Assembly (NCBI RefSeq): GCF_035046485.1
Contig: NC_085138.1
Location: 13,395,329 to 13,459,328, forward strand
From: Aedes albopictus
Taxonomy: Eukaryota > Arthropoda > Insecta > Diptera > Culicidae
Direction: 5' to 3'
DNA length: 64,000 bases
The notes beneath the pieces are model-generated. The model was not told where the DNA came from and searched no databases. It saw nothing but the letters and a program-made list of their open reading frames with translations. Made by a program: the position numbers and the translations under genes. This document shows, one piece after another, positions 11,346 through 22,564 of this stretch. The stretch's first letter is position 1. Each line of letters opens with the position of its first letter.

Positions 11346-14300
11346 GGAAATCCTTTCCCCTTTCTAGAAAGATCTTCCCATGAAATCCTTCAAGGATTAT
11401 TCCTTCCTTCGGAGCTTCGTCCTGGAATTCCTTCGGGGATTCCTCTTGAAGTTCTTTAGGGGATTGCTCCTTGATCTCCTAACAGGACAGGCCAGGACAG
11501 GACAGGACAGGATTTCCAGGAGAGTTTTTGGGAGGCATCCTCTAAAAAAAATCAGGAGGAATCGCCGAACGAATTCCAGGAGGAATTCCAGAAGTAGCCC
11601 CCTAAGAAATTTCAGGACGATTCCCCGAAAGAATTCCAGGAGGAATTCACAAACGAACTCTAAGAAAAAATCCCGAAGAAATTTCAATCATCGAAGGAAT
11701 TCCGAAGTAGAATCTCTGAGCGAACTCCAGAATGAATCTCCGAAGGAATTCAAGATGTAGTCGCTGTTGAAATTCCAGGAAGAATCCCCGAAGGAGTTGG
11801 AGGAGTATTCAGGGAAAACCTGATGGAATCCTCGAAGCAGTTCTAAAAGCTATCCTCGAAGGATCTCCAGGAAGAAACTCCGGAAACAACCCTCGTAGAA
11901 ATGCAGGAAGAATCTTGAAAAATTCTACCAGGAATCACCAAAGGAATTCCAAAAAAAATTTTTAAGGAATACGATGAGGAATCCCCAAAAGATTTCTAGA
12001 AGGAATCATAAAAAGACCTTGGGGGTGGGGACCTTGCGGGGTTGGAGAGTTCAGGAGGAATCTTCGAAAGAATTCCAGATGCAATCCCCAAAGTTATTCC
12101 ATGATGAATTCTCAATGGAAGCCCAGGGAGAATCTCTGAAGTAATTCCAGGAGAAATCTTCGAAGAAATTACAGGAATAGAATTTCTTTGGAGATTGCTT
12201 TTGGAATTCCTTCGGGAATTCCTCATGCAAATCCTTTCCCTTTTCTGGAAAGATTCCTTCTGGAAACCTTTCGAGGATTCCTCTTGGAATTCCTTCAAGG
12301 ATTCCTTCGGGGATTCCTCCTGGAATTCCTTGGGGGGTTCATCCTGGATTCCCTACGGAGATTCTTTCTGGAATATCTTCGAAAATTTTGCCTGAAACTC
12401 TTTCAAGGATTCCTCCTGCACTTCCATTGAGAATTCCTCATGGAATTCCTTTGGAGATTGCTTCTGAAATTCCTTTGAGGATTCCTCCTGGAGCTCTTGC
12501 GAGAATTACCACTGTATGTCCTTTTATGATTCCTCCTAGAAATCTTTAGGGGATTCCTCATCAAATTTTCTTTGGAATTCCTTTGGTGATTTCTGATGGA
12601 GTTCTTTGAGATTCTTCCAGTATTTCTTCGAGTGTTCATCCCGGAATTTGCTCCTTTGTAGATGGTTTCTGGAACTCCTTCGAGGATTCCTCCAAGAATT
12701 TCTTCGGGGATTTCTCCTGGAACTCCATCAAGGAATACTCCTGAAACTCCATGGGGAATTCTTTCGGAGATCCCTCTTGGAATTCCAACAGCGACTACTT
12801 CTGGAATTCCTTCTGGTATTCGTCTTGGAATTCCAGGAAATCCTTCTGAAAATCATTCGGGAATTTCTCCTGGAATTTCTTCGGGGACTACAACTAATAG
12901 TCCTTTTGGGATTTCTCCTGGAATTCGGGGAATCTTACTGGAATTTCTGTGGATATTCCTCCAAGAATTCGTTCAAGAATTCCTTCTGGACATCCTTCTG
13001 GGATTTTTCCTGGAATTCCTTCTTGGATTCCTCCTGGAATTACTCCGGGAATTCCTCCTGGAATTCATTCGGAGATTTCTTCTGAAATTCCTTTGGGGAT
13101 TCCTGCTGAAGTTCTTAGAGATTCTTCCTGTAGATTCTGTGAGGGTTATTCCAGGAATTCCTTCGGGATTGTTCCTGGAGTTACGTCGGGAATTGCACCT
13201 GGAATTTGCTAAGGGATTCTTTCTTGGAATTCTTTGGGCAATTCCTCCAGAAATTCTTTCGGGGAGACGTCCTGAAATTTCTTCGGAGATTGTTTCTGGA
13301 AATCCTCCTGGAAATCTTCAGGGATTCCTCTTGTAATTTTTTTGGGGATGCCTCCTGAAAATTCTTCAGGGACTCTTCCTGGAAATCTTTGAAGGATTTC
13401 TCATGGAATTCGTTCGAGGATTTCTTTTGAAAATTCTTCGGGATTTTTTTTTGAAAATCCTTCGGAGATTCCTCCTAGAATTTCCTCCTGGGATGCCTTC
13501 AGGGAATCTCTAAATTCCTGGAATTTCCTGGAATTCTTTTTGGGATTCCTTCTGAAATTTATTCGAGGACTCCTTCTGTACTTCCTTCGGGGATTCCTTC
13601 AGAATTTTCTTCAGGGATTCCTCCTGAAATTCCATAAAGGAATACTCCTGAAAGTCCTTCGGGAATTCTTCCTGGAGTTCTTACGGGAATTTCTCCTCAA
13701 ATTCGTTCAGAGGATTGTTGCTGGAATTCTTTCGGGGATTCCAACATACATTTCTTCGGGGATTCCTGCTGATGAAAGATGTCCCCAGGATCCCCGTTCT
13801 GGGACTTTTCTTGAAAATCCTTCGGAGATTCCTACTGGGATTTCTGCAGGGATTCCTACGGGAATTCGTTCGAGGATTTCTCCCGGACCTTCTTCAGGAA
13901 ATCCTTCTGGAATTCCAGGAAGAATCCCAGAAGGAAATCCAGAAAGAATCTTCGAAGGGCTTCCAGGAGTAGTCCTCGATAGAATTCCAGGAGGAGTCCC
14001 CGATCGAATCCCAGAAGGATTTTCTGAAGAAGGTTCAGGAGAAATACTCGAAAGAATTCCAGGAGGAATCCTTGCAGAAATTCCAGTAGAAATCCCCGAA
14101 TGATTTTCAAGAAAAGTCCCCGAACGGGGATCCAGGAGGAATCTTTCATCAGGGAATCCTCGAAGAAGTTCATGTAGGAATCCCCGAAAGAACTCCAGGA
14201 ACAATCCCCCAAACGAATTAGAGGAGAAATTCTCGAAAGTTATCTCCAAAGGATGTCCAGGAGGAGTCCTCAAATAAATTTCAGTAGGAATCCCAAACGG

Positions 14301-16086
14301 AATTTCAGGAAATTCCAGGATTTCAGGGATTCCCTGAAGCCACTCCAGGAGGAAATTTCGGGAGAAATTCCCGAACGATTTTCAAGAAAATTCACCAAAG
14401 GATTTTCAATAGAAATCCCCGAAGAATTTTCAAAAGAAATCCCCGAACGAACTCCATGAGGAATCCTTGAAAGATTTCCAGGAGAAATCTCCGAAGAATT
14501 TTCAGGAAGTGTCCCTGAATGTATTACAAGAAGAACCCCCGAAAATTTCCGAGAGAATTTTCAGAAGTAGTCCCCGAAGAAATTTCAGGAAGAATCCCCA
14601 AAAGAATTCTAAGAAAGAATCCCTAATCGAATTCCAGGTGCAATCCCCGACGGAACTCTAGTAGCCATCCCGAAGGAATTCCAGGGAGAACCCTCGAAGG
14701 AACTACAGGAAGAATCTCAAAGAATTTCAGAAGGAATCCTCGAACGAATTCTAGGAGGAATATGTGCAGGAATTCCAGGAGGTATTTCCGAAGTTATTTC
14801 AGGAGAAATCCCAGAAGTATTTCCAGGAGGAATCCCAGAGGGATATCTAGAAGGATCCTTGAACGAATTCTAGGAGGAATATCCACAAGAATTTCAGGAG
14901 GAATCCCAAAAGGACTATTAGTTGTAGTCTCCGAAGAAATTCCAGGAGTGATTCCTGAATGATTTCTAGAAGGATTTCCTGGAATTCCAAGATGAATCCC
15001 CGAAGAAATTCCAGAAGTAGTCGCTGTTAGAATTCCAGGAGGAATCCCCGAAAGAATTCCCCATGGAGTATCAGGAGTATTCCTTGAGGTAATTCCAGGA
15101 GGAATCCCCAAAGAAATTCTTGGGGGAATTCTCGAAGGAGTTCAAGAAGCTAGGTCCGAAGGGGAAAATTCCGGGATGAACCCTCGAAGAAATACAAGAA
15201 GAATCTCAAAGAATTCCAGCAGAAATCACTCTAAATCTTTTGGGAATTCCTCATCAAATTCCTTAGAAAATTTTCTTTGGAATTCTCTTGGTGATTCCTG
15301 CTGGAGATCTTTGAGATTCTTCCCGTAGTTCCTTCGAGAGTTCTTCCTGGAATTCATTCTGGAATTCTTCAGGGTAATGGTCCTTTAATCCCTTAGGGAA
15401 TTACTTCTGGAATTCCTTCCGGAATTCGTTCGGAGATTGCTCTTGGAATTCATTCGGGGATGCCCCCTTAAAATTCTTCGGGGATTATTTAAGGATATAT
15501 CTGGAAATTCCCCTAGAAATTTTTCAGAGATTCCTACTGGAATTCCTTTGGGGATTTCTTCTGAATTTCCATCGAGGACTATATCTAGAAGTCCTTCAGG
15601 AATTTCTTCTTGAATTAGTTCGGGGATTTCTACTGGAATTCCTGCGGGGATATATCCTTGAATACCTTCGGGACTACTCCCAGAAATCATTCGGAGATTT
15701 CTCCTGAAATTCAATAGGAGTTGACTCCAGAAAATTCTTAGCGCATTCTTCCTTGAAATCTTTCTGCAAAGATTCCCCCTGGATCCCCACTCGGGGATTT
15801 CTCTCCTTCGGAAATTCCTTGGAGGATTTCTCTAGAACTTTTTTTTAGGAAATCCTCCTGTAATTCGTTCGGAAATTTCTTCGCAAATTCCTCCAAGAAT
15901 TCGTTCGGGGATTCCTACTGGAATTTCGATGGAAATTCAGGATGAATAAATAATGAAGTTCCAGGAGCAATCCCCTAAGGAACTTCAGGAGGAATCCCCG
16001 AAGGAATTCCAGGATGAATTACCGAAGAAATTCCAGGAGGAATCCTTGAAAGATTTCCAGGGGAGATTATTTTAGAAAGGGGGAAG
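11346..16086. repeat. Main 24-bp minisatellite array with at least five orientation switches
   Basis: Approximate blocks are: reverse 11346-11475; forward 11500-12180; reverse 12180-13905; forward 13905-15230; reverse 15230-15935; forward 15935-16075. Around 12.69 kb three successive 24-mers can be read directly. The variant carrying GGATCCCCGTTCGGGGAC appears at about 13788, 14117 and 15780. A short GACAGG pentamer-like run (ACAGGACAGGACAGGACAGG) lies near 11490. None of the long frames here is a gene. Confidence 0.85.
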
Positions 16087-16195
16087 GAAGAAGAATCCTC
16101 GAAATACCCGCGAACTTACCGCTTCAGCACTCCTCAGCAGTAAGTTTCACTTGACTCCAATAAAAATGATCCGAGAGAACTCCTTGAGGAAGCCA
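16087..16195 (+). repeat. Non-satellite module, copy 3
   Basis: AATACCCGCGAACTTACCGC, then a shortened middle, then CTCCAATAAAAATGATCCG. It lacks the CATAGGCATGAC segment present in copies 1 and 2. Confidence 0.6.
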
Positions 16196-16272
16196 AGTGT
16201 TTCTTGAAGGATCTTCGGGATTGAATCTGTTGAAAAAAATCCATAAGAAACCTCTTGTACAACTCCGGAATA

Positions 16273-17545
16273 AGGACTGTTCATTTTATAAAGAGGATAA
16301 CTTTGCAAGGCTATAAATAGAAAACGCGTAGTTCAAATTTGAGCAGCCTTGGTTAGTTGTTCAGTACATTATATTTGCAGATAATAACCATAAATAAATT
16401 GGTTTAAAATTATTGAACTTCATAAAAATGTGGCAAAGTGTTTCGAGAGATCAATTTTTCAATTCCCAAAAACTAAAGATAAACACAAAATTTCTGTAAA
16501 ACATCGGTGTATCGTTTTAAATTGCAAAAAAGTGTTTGCCATGCTGCAGCAGTTTGAATGATACATATTCTGGCAAAATATAAACCTAATCGGAATAATG
16601 GTTGTTGAGATATTAAAGTTACAAATTGGACTCGATTTTCTGAATAAAATTTATTTGTTCAACAAAAATGTATAAAAATATTAAATTTTTAATGTTTTCA
16701 ATGGATCTAGTCGAAAGTACTAATAATGTAATTTCAAATGCAGAAAACCGCTTCTTGATAGCATTGTTGGCTTGGTTACTGTGCTTCATGGCAGTTACCG
16801 GAAATAAAACCGCTTCGTTCTATGAAGGTTTTCTAAATAACGATGTACTCTATTACAAATACAACGTAACAATGATGTCGAAAATAAAAATTAACATGTA
16901 GTTATTTTCAAATAAGGTATATAATCACATAGGGTCAGACCTTGCTGAAAATAAATAATAATAAGCTTCTCTAGAATCAAAAACTTGCATTTATGGAGCA
17001 AAAAGTATGCTATTTTTCATTATGGCCATCATTAAGTATTAAATTCATGATGAAGAATGTACTTTAAAGCATATTTTTCTTCGGTATCATTTAGAATGCA
17101 ATTCTCTTCTATACTGGACAAATTTTGAACTGATTCCGTAGTGTTATTGCATCACTGGACTTAAATAAGTATTTTTTATCAATTTCATTGATAACAAGGC
17201 AACTCACTATATCAAGCTGTATAATGCTTGGTGCATTATTACTGATCAAGTATTACACTCTACCTTTAGAAGAATAGTATTAGATCCCAACACATTGAAA
17301 AGTTCATGAAAATTTTAAAGTTATGTATGTGGAAAGTTGTGTAGAATTTTGAGAAATGGGGTTTTATTGAGTTTTAACGAAAACCGCTTCAGTTCCATAA
17401 CTAAGGACAATTTGTATAATGTTATATTTTTCCTACAATGTAGAATAGCTATGGAAATTTATGCAAAAAAACGATAATGATTTTATTGAAAAATAAAAAA
17501 GATATCACACAAATAAGGTGTCCTCTTTATAAAATGAACAGTCCT
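16273..17545. mobile_element. TA-flanked DNA element, 1.27 kb
   Basis: Terminal inverted repeats of about 28 bp read AGGACTGTTCATTTTATAAA at the left and its complement TTTATAAAATGAACAGTCCT at the right, each bounded by TA (16271-16272 and 17546-17547). The interior is AT-rich. A 77-codon frame at 16668-16901 shows no transposase feature. I read it as a decayed or non-autonomous Tc1/mariner-type element inserted in the satellite edge. Confidence 0.75.
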
Positions 17546-17547
17546 TA

Positions 17548-18030
17548 CATGTTTAGAAGAATTCTGCAGGGAATCCGTAAAATAATTTCAAGAGAAGTCT
17601 CTGGAAGAATTACGGAGGTTATATAAGAAAATCTCGGAAAAACACCGGAAAGAATCTCTGGAAAAATTCCAAGAGAAATCTAATGGAAGAAAAATAATTA
17701 AAAATACTTAGAGAACTCCTTTTTAGGATTTCGGGAACAATACCTAGAAAGATTCAGAAAGAATTAATCGGAATAATTCCGACAGGAATGTCATGAGTAA
17801 TTTCGCGAGAAATCACTGAAAATTTACGGAAGGAATATTTTGCAAGAAATCCATGGGAGACATCATGATAAATAACAGGAAGAATTCCAAAAAGAAACCC
17901 TGGAAATTTTCTGAGGTAAAATTTCTGATAAAGTTGCAGGAGATTTCACTAATTAATTTTGGAGAATTCCGAAAAGATTATGTGAAAGAAATTCCAAAGG
18001 AATTCCTGGAAAATTTCCATGAAAATCGGT
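17548..18030. repeat. Degenerate 24-bp minisatellite edge
   Basis: GGAAGAATTCC/GAGAAATC words continue in poor register. The end, GGAATTCCTGGAAAATTTCC near 17998-18017, matches the sequence following module copy 1 at about 10759. Confidence 0.65.
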
Positions 18031-18755
18031 AAAAGATTTTTATATTTTTAATTATCTATTTATTTTTTGATTCATTTGTTGATTTATTTATTCATTAACT
18101 TATTAATTTGTTTATTTTTTTTATTTATCAATTTATTTATTTATTGATTTTTCATTTATTTATTATGTATTTATTCATTTATTTATTTATTTTTTCATTT
18201 GTTTATTAACTTTTTATTTATCTATTTATATATTGGTATATTTCTATATACATGCATTATACATTTATTTTGATATTCACAATTATTTGTTTATTCATTT
18301 ATTTATTCATATTTATTCATTTTTTCATTATTTTATTAATTATACTTTTAACATTTTTTTAAATTTATTTATTTCTTCATTTATTTGCTTATTTCTTCAC
18401 CTAAAATTTAATTCATTTATTTATTATTATTTTATTGTTATTATTAATTTATTATTTTGTTCATTTTTTTCATTTATTAATTCACTAACTCATTTATTTG
18501 TTCATTTATTTATTTATTTATTTATTTATTTGTTCACTTATTCAATTCTTTATTTGTTTGTTTGTTCATTTGTTTATATGTTCATTTGTTTATATGTTCA
18601 TTTGTTTATTTGTTAATTTGTTTATTTGTTTATTTGTTTATTTGTTAATTTGTTAATTTGTTAATTTGTTAATTTGTTAATTTGTTAATTTGTTAATTTG
18701 TTAATTTGTTAATTTGTTAATTTGTTAATTTGTTAATTTGTTAATTTGTTAATTT
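18031..18755 (+). repeat. Degenerate ATTT microsatellite grading into TTAATTTG repeats
   Basis: Imperfect TTTATTTA/TTCATTTA tetramers from 18031 become increasingly regular. From about 18640 to 18755 the octamer TTAATTTG is tandemly uninterrupted (about 14 copies). Purity increases steadily toward the perfect array that follows. Confidence 0.9.
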
Positions 18756-19680
18756 GTTTATTTGTTTATTTGTTTATTTGTTTATTTGTTTATTTGTTTA
18801 TTTGTTTATTTGTTTATTTGTTTATTTGTTTATTTGTTTATTTGTTTATTTGTTTATTTGTTTATTTGTTTATTTGTTTATTTGTTTATTTGTTTATTTG
18901 TTTATTTGTTTATTTGTTTATTTGTTTATTTGTTTATTTGTTTATTTGTTTATTTGTTTATTTGTTTATTTGTTTATTTGTTTATTTGTTTATTTGTTTA
19001 TTTGTTTATTTGTTTATTTGTTTATTTGTTTATTTGTTTATTTGTTTATTTGTTTATTTGTTTATTTGTTTATTTGTTTATTTGTTTATTTGTTTATTTG
19101 TTTATTTGTTTATTTGTTTATTTGTTTATTTGTTTATTTGTTTATTTGTTTATTTGTTTATTTGTTTATTTGTTTATTTGTTTATTTGTTTATTTGTTTA
19201 TTTGTTTATTTGTTTATTTGTTTATTTGTTTATTTGTTTATTTGTTTATTTGTTTATTTGTTTATTTGTTTATTTGTTTATTTGTTTATTTGTTTATTTG
19301 TTTATTTGTTTATTTGTTTATTTGTTTATTTGTTTATTTGTTTATTTGTTTATTTGTTTATTTGTTTATTTGTTTATTTGTTTATTTGTTTATTTGTTTA
19401 TTTGTTTATTTGTTTATTTGTTTATTTGTTTATTTGTTTATTTGTTTATTTGTTTATTTGTTTATTTGTTTATTTGTTTATTTGTTTATTTGTTTATTTG
19501 TTTATTTGTTTATTTGTTTATTTGTTTATTTGTTTATTTGTTTATTTGTTTATTTGTTTATTTGTTTATTTGTTTATTTGTTTATTTGTTTATTTGTTTA
19601 TTTGTTTATTTGTTTATTTGTTTATTTGTTTATTTGTATATTTGTTTATTTGTTTATTTGTTTGTTTATTTGTTTATTGA
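18756..19680 (+). repeat. Perfect TTTATTTG octamer array (about 110 copies)
   Basis: By eye the octamer is uninterrupted from about 18756 to 19635, roughly 880 bp. The first variant is TATATTTG near 19637, then a short imperfect tail. Because 24 bases hold exactly three units, all three forward frames stay open and encode the same FICLFVYL octapeptide. The apparent 300-380 aa proteins are artefacts of this. Confidence 0.95.
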
Positions 19681-20700
19681 TTTAAAAAGTACAATCAGTT
19701 CAACTTGTTTTTGTTGTTCAAATATCGGCGTGATTACAATACTCCCCATTTTCGCATTTCAAGCACCTCACTACTACCAAGAAAATTTGAATCCGCTCAT
19801 AGCGCACGCTGTTCCCAACGGAAAAGCCTCCAGTTTCGCCTTAATGGCTTGCAGTCAACAAGCCCAAAATCGCATATTTTGCCCTATAAATTGAGGTATG
19901 TATAGCACAAAACTGTGACGTGCTGGAGCAAATCTGAGCCCGGATTCGGATTCAGCGGCCCAAAATCTGTCAGAGACACATAAGTTTGCTCTTGAGACAA
20001 AAAACTGTTGCGCTGTGTAATTATTTCTGGAATTCCATTCACGTGAACACTAAACATCTTGTTAATATGTAACTTTTGTGTAGTTGAGAACGCCGGAGTC
20101 GATTATGATGAAAAAATTATAATCAAACTTGAACTTTATAAACTCCACAATTACTACACTACTCCACACAATACATTGTTTTATGAATGTGAGAAAAGAG
20201 CTTTAGTGGTGGACAAAATACAAACAACTAGAAAAACCAAGATATATTCGAAATTATTGATAGGTACATAATGATTATGGTTATTTACGCACAGTAAAAG
20301 CGAATAGTGGCAACCTTGGGCATGGATTAATGTCGACCTTTTGGGGCAAATATATGTCCCTGTAAAATAAGGCCTTAAAGTAGTTTTTTTTTGTGTTCTT
20401 TTGGTTATAGTGTATACAATCACTGGGATTCTTTTGTCCAGGGAACCATTCTCATGATTTTCCTGGAAATTTTTTGAAAGTTTTACCAATAACAGCAGTT
20501 GTTTTTTAAAACAATGTAACATTCCCAGCTCAGCAAATTCCAGCGCAATTGCAACGCTTACATTTTTGCCCATTTCCTCGTATGGAAATTCCCCATTGTG
20601 CAGCTGCACACATATCCGGCTCGCGCGTTGTAATAAGCGCTGCGCACTGCTTCACTGTAGGTACCTATGTGACACATCGCTCGAAGATCGACAACGGGTA
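19681..20700. other. Intergenic DNA with unidentified dispersed repeats
   Basis: The stretch 19925-19990 (GAGCCCGGATTCGGATTCAG) looks like a dispersed mosquito repeat, though no termini were found. A minus-strand frame of 142 codons at 20181-20609 has no domain, signal peptide or cysteine pattern and its sequence reads like repeat DNA. From about 20615 the composition becomes GC-richer, approaching the first Ly6 gene. Confidence 0.35.
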
Positions 20701-20752
20701 GGCTAGGCAGGCAGACAGTTGCTCGGCCGGTCACTGCCCGGCATCCGCTCGC

Positions 20753-20757
20753 TCAGT
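20753..20757 (+). promoter_or_regulatory. Possible initiator (TCAGT) of the first Ly6 gene
   Basis: TCAGT, the arthropod initiator consensus, lies 183 bp upstream of the start codon at the beginning of a GC-richer leader. No TATA box sits 30 bp upstream and no clear downstream promoter element was recognised. Such pentamers are common by chance. Confidence 0.25.
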
Positions 20758-20935
20758 ATGGCAGTGATCGTTCAGCGAACTGCATCGTAAAAAGAACACA
20801 ACACGACAGTGCAGCAGTGCAACCGTAATAAACGCAACGCACCGCGCGATCTTTTGTCTTCCGCCTTTTATTTATCCCAGTGTCCAGTGTCCCGTGTGTG
20901 TGATAACAAAGCAGGCCAAGCCCACGAAAGACAGA

Positions 20936-21557
20936 ATGCCGTCGTCGCCGTCGAAGAGATCGCGTTGCGCGGTGGTCATGGCAACGACGGTGGTAGTGCT
21001 GTTCGCGACCACGCTGATCGATCGAGGCAAGTTTCGACAAAGGTTACTTCTTTTATAGATCGCAGATCAGGTTTTCTGATAAGTGCTGGTGTTATTTCTT
21101 CTGTTATCGTTTCGTAGGTGGAGCACTTCAATGCCATTTCTGCGTTGGAATTGATGAGTGTAACGTGACCGCGATGGGAGTGGAGCCCGTGAATTGTACC
21201 GATGAGATCGTTCGGTTGACCAATGAATCGCTGGCGTCGTTCTTGCCAACGCTGGAATATTCACCGAAGATCGAAGAGGACGCGTATCAGTGTGTCCACG
21301 TGCGAGCTACGTCGTTATCCGATACGACATTCCTGTTTATACGCGGTTGCACCTATTCCATGAATTCGACCGATTTCTGCGACCTCCGGTACGCCAGCTT
21401 TCGTGGAACTCGGGAATGTGTGGCCTGCGATGATGAAGATCTGTGCAACGACGTGGACATTAGTGACGCAAGGAAGCGGCCAGCGCCTGCTGTTGTCGGC
21501 TGGTTGGTCACGATCAGTGCCCCCCTCATCACCGTTAATCATTACCTGCGCCGGTGA
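20936..21557 (+). CDS. Ly6/uPAR (three-finger) GPI-anchored protein, two exons, GC-AG intron
   Basis: Exon 1 is 20936-21026 (91 nt) and exon 2 is 21118-21557, giving 176 aa. The intron, 21027-21117, reads AG|GCAAGT...TTTCGTAG|GT, a GC-AG intron. No GT donor nearby keeps the frame, whereas this one joins Arg-Gly-Gly-Ala-Leu-Gln-Cys cleanly. Residues 1-30 form a basic start plus hydrophobic signal peptide. The mature part has ten Cys in Ly6 order, opening LQCHFC and closing CVACDDEDLCN. Four NXS/T sequons are present. The C-terminus (PAPAVVGWLVTISAPLITV) is a hydrophobic tail fitting a GPI-attachment signal, though it ends in Tyr-Leu-Arg-Arg. Ly6 proteins act outside the cell as membrane-tethered adaptors or chaperones of receptors and channels; the partner here is unknown. 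It lacks the second intron of its two downstream relatives. The family call is strong; the exact orthologue is not assignable by eye. Confidence 0.88.
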
Positions 21558-21562
21558 ATAGT

Positions 21563-21568
21563 AATAAA
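21563..21568 (+). terminator. Polyadenylation signal AATAAA of the first Ly6 gene
   Basis: A canonical AATAAA begins 6 bp after the stop codon, implying a very short 3' UTR. Confidence 0.6.
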
Positions 21569-22564
21569 AATTAAAATTTGTTGCCCTTCCATGCATTGAC
21601 GTAGATGCTGCACCGTCAATGGTGCGCTTGGGGGGCCAGCGCTCACAGCATGTGGAAAATTTCATCTCCACGCCGTTGGATGTGGTGAGCGCGCCGGGAG
21701 GATTTGCGTTGGCACGAGAATCCATAATCTGTAATTAGTGCTAAACGGTCTATGGTCAAAGGTGAGCTGTGCCTAGGCTGCCTGGCCGATTGAGGTGTGA
21801 TCGTTGTGTAACAAAGCAAATTGCGTTCTACAACTGCCTAGAAGAAGATTGTCGAGTGTTGTTTGGATTCCGTCTACGAGTGAAGATCGAATTGAATGCC
21901 TCTTGGGGGTGTTTAGGATACGGTTCTATTGCGAATAAACAAAATGGTTCGATGATGGTCTGAGAGGCGTGATTTCTTGAGATGACAGATGATATAATCG
22001 TAACGTGATTAGGGTTAGAAGTGTAGTGTAATGTGTCTGAGCGATAAAAAAGATTACGGAATTTTATTAAAATACCTAGATCAGAAGGATGAAAAACGAT
22101 AATAAAGAAAAATGTCATACGGAATGAATATAGTGAATGAATTTAGAGAAGAATACTGGCAGTGAACAAATCTCGCTCAACTGTAGAAAAGAATCATCGT
22201 GATATTGAGAGATTCCTTTGACTATTATTATCATTAAATTGACACAAATGACTGATTAGTAAGGCACACCGGAGCAAGAAGAAACGCGAGGTTTTGAAAA
22301 AACTTTCAATATAATATGGCATTCATTCTTCATCAAAAGATCATTGGATCTAAAAACAATCTTTAACATCTTGGGATACATGCAGAAACCGAGATTGCTG
22401 ATATACGTGTGACTAGCAGGAGGAGAAGCTCAAGTTAAGCAAGAAATCACTGATATGTGATTAAGTTGTTGGCCATTGTGGTCCACGAACCAGATTTACG
22501 AGAAAAGATGCTTTCAACGCCTTCAAATGAGTTTTTAGGCAGTTTCTACAAAGTTGTCCCTAAT
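21569..22564. other. Intergenic DNA downstream of the first Ly6 gene
   Basis: GC content falls gradually from 21.6 to 22.1 kb. Short frames on both strands show no signal peptide, cysteine pattern or splice-supported continuation. No inverted repeat or SINE was recognised. Confidence 0.35.

Noticed and set aside
12606..14273. Frames of 159-224 codons on both strands rich in Phe/Leu/Gly/Ile/Pro
   Set aside because: They follow the 24-bp minisatellite period on both strands and have no start context, splice sites or non-repetitive part.
16668..16901. A 77-codon frame with a hydrophobic stretch inside the 1.27-kb DNA element
   Set aside because: It lacks a transposase signature and lies wholly between the element's inverted ends; length and composition fit chance in AT-rich DNA.
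18746..19894. Long frames (up to 382 codons) of a repeated FICLFVYL octapeptide, resembling a multi-pass membrane protein
   Set aside because: They are the direct product of a perfect octamer microsatellite; all three forward frames give the same peptide.
20181..20609. A 142-codon minus-strand frame
   Set aside because: No domain, signal peptide or splice support; the DNA reads like dispersed repeat, and the frame overlaps unrelated short frames on the other strand.
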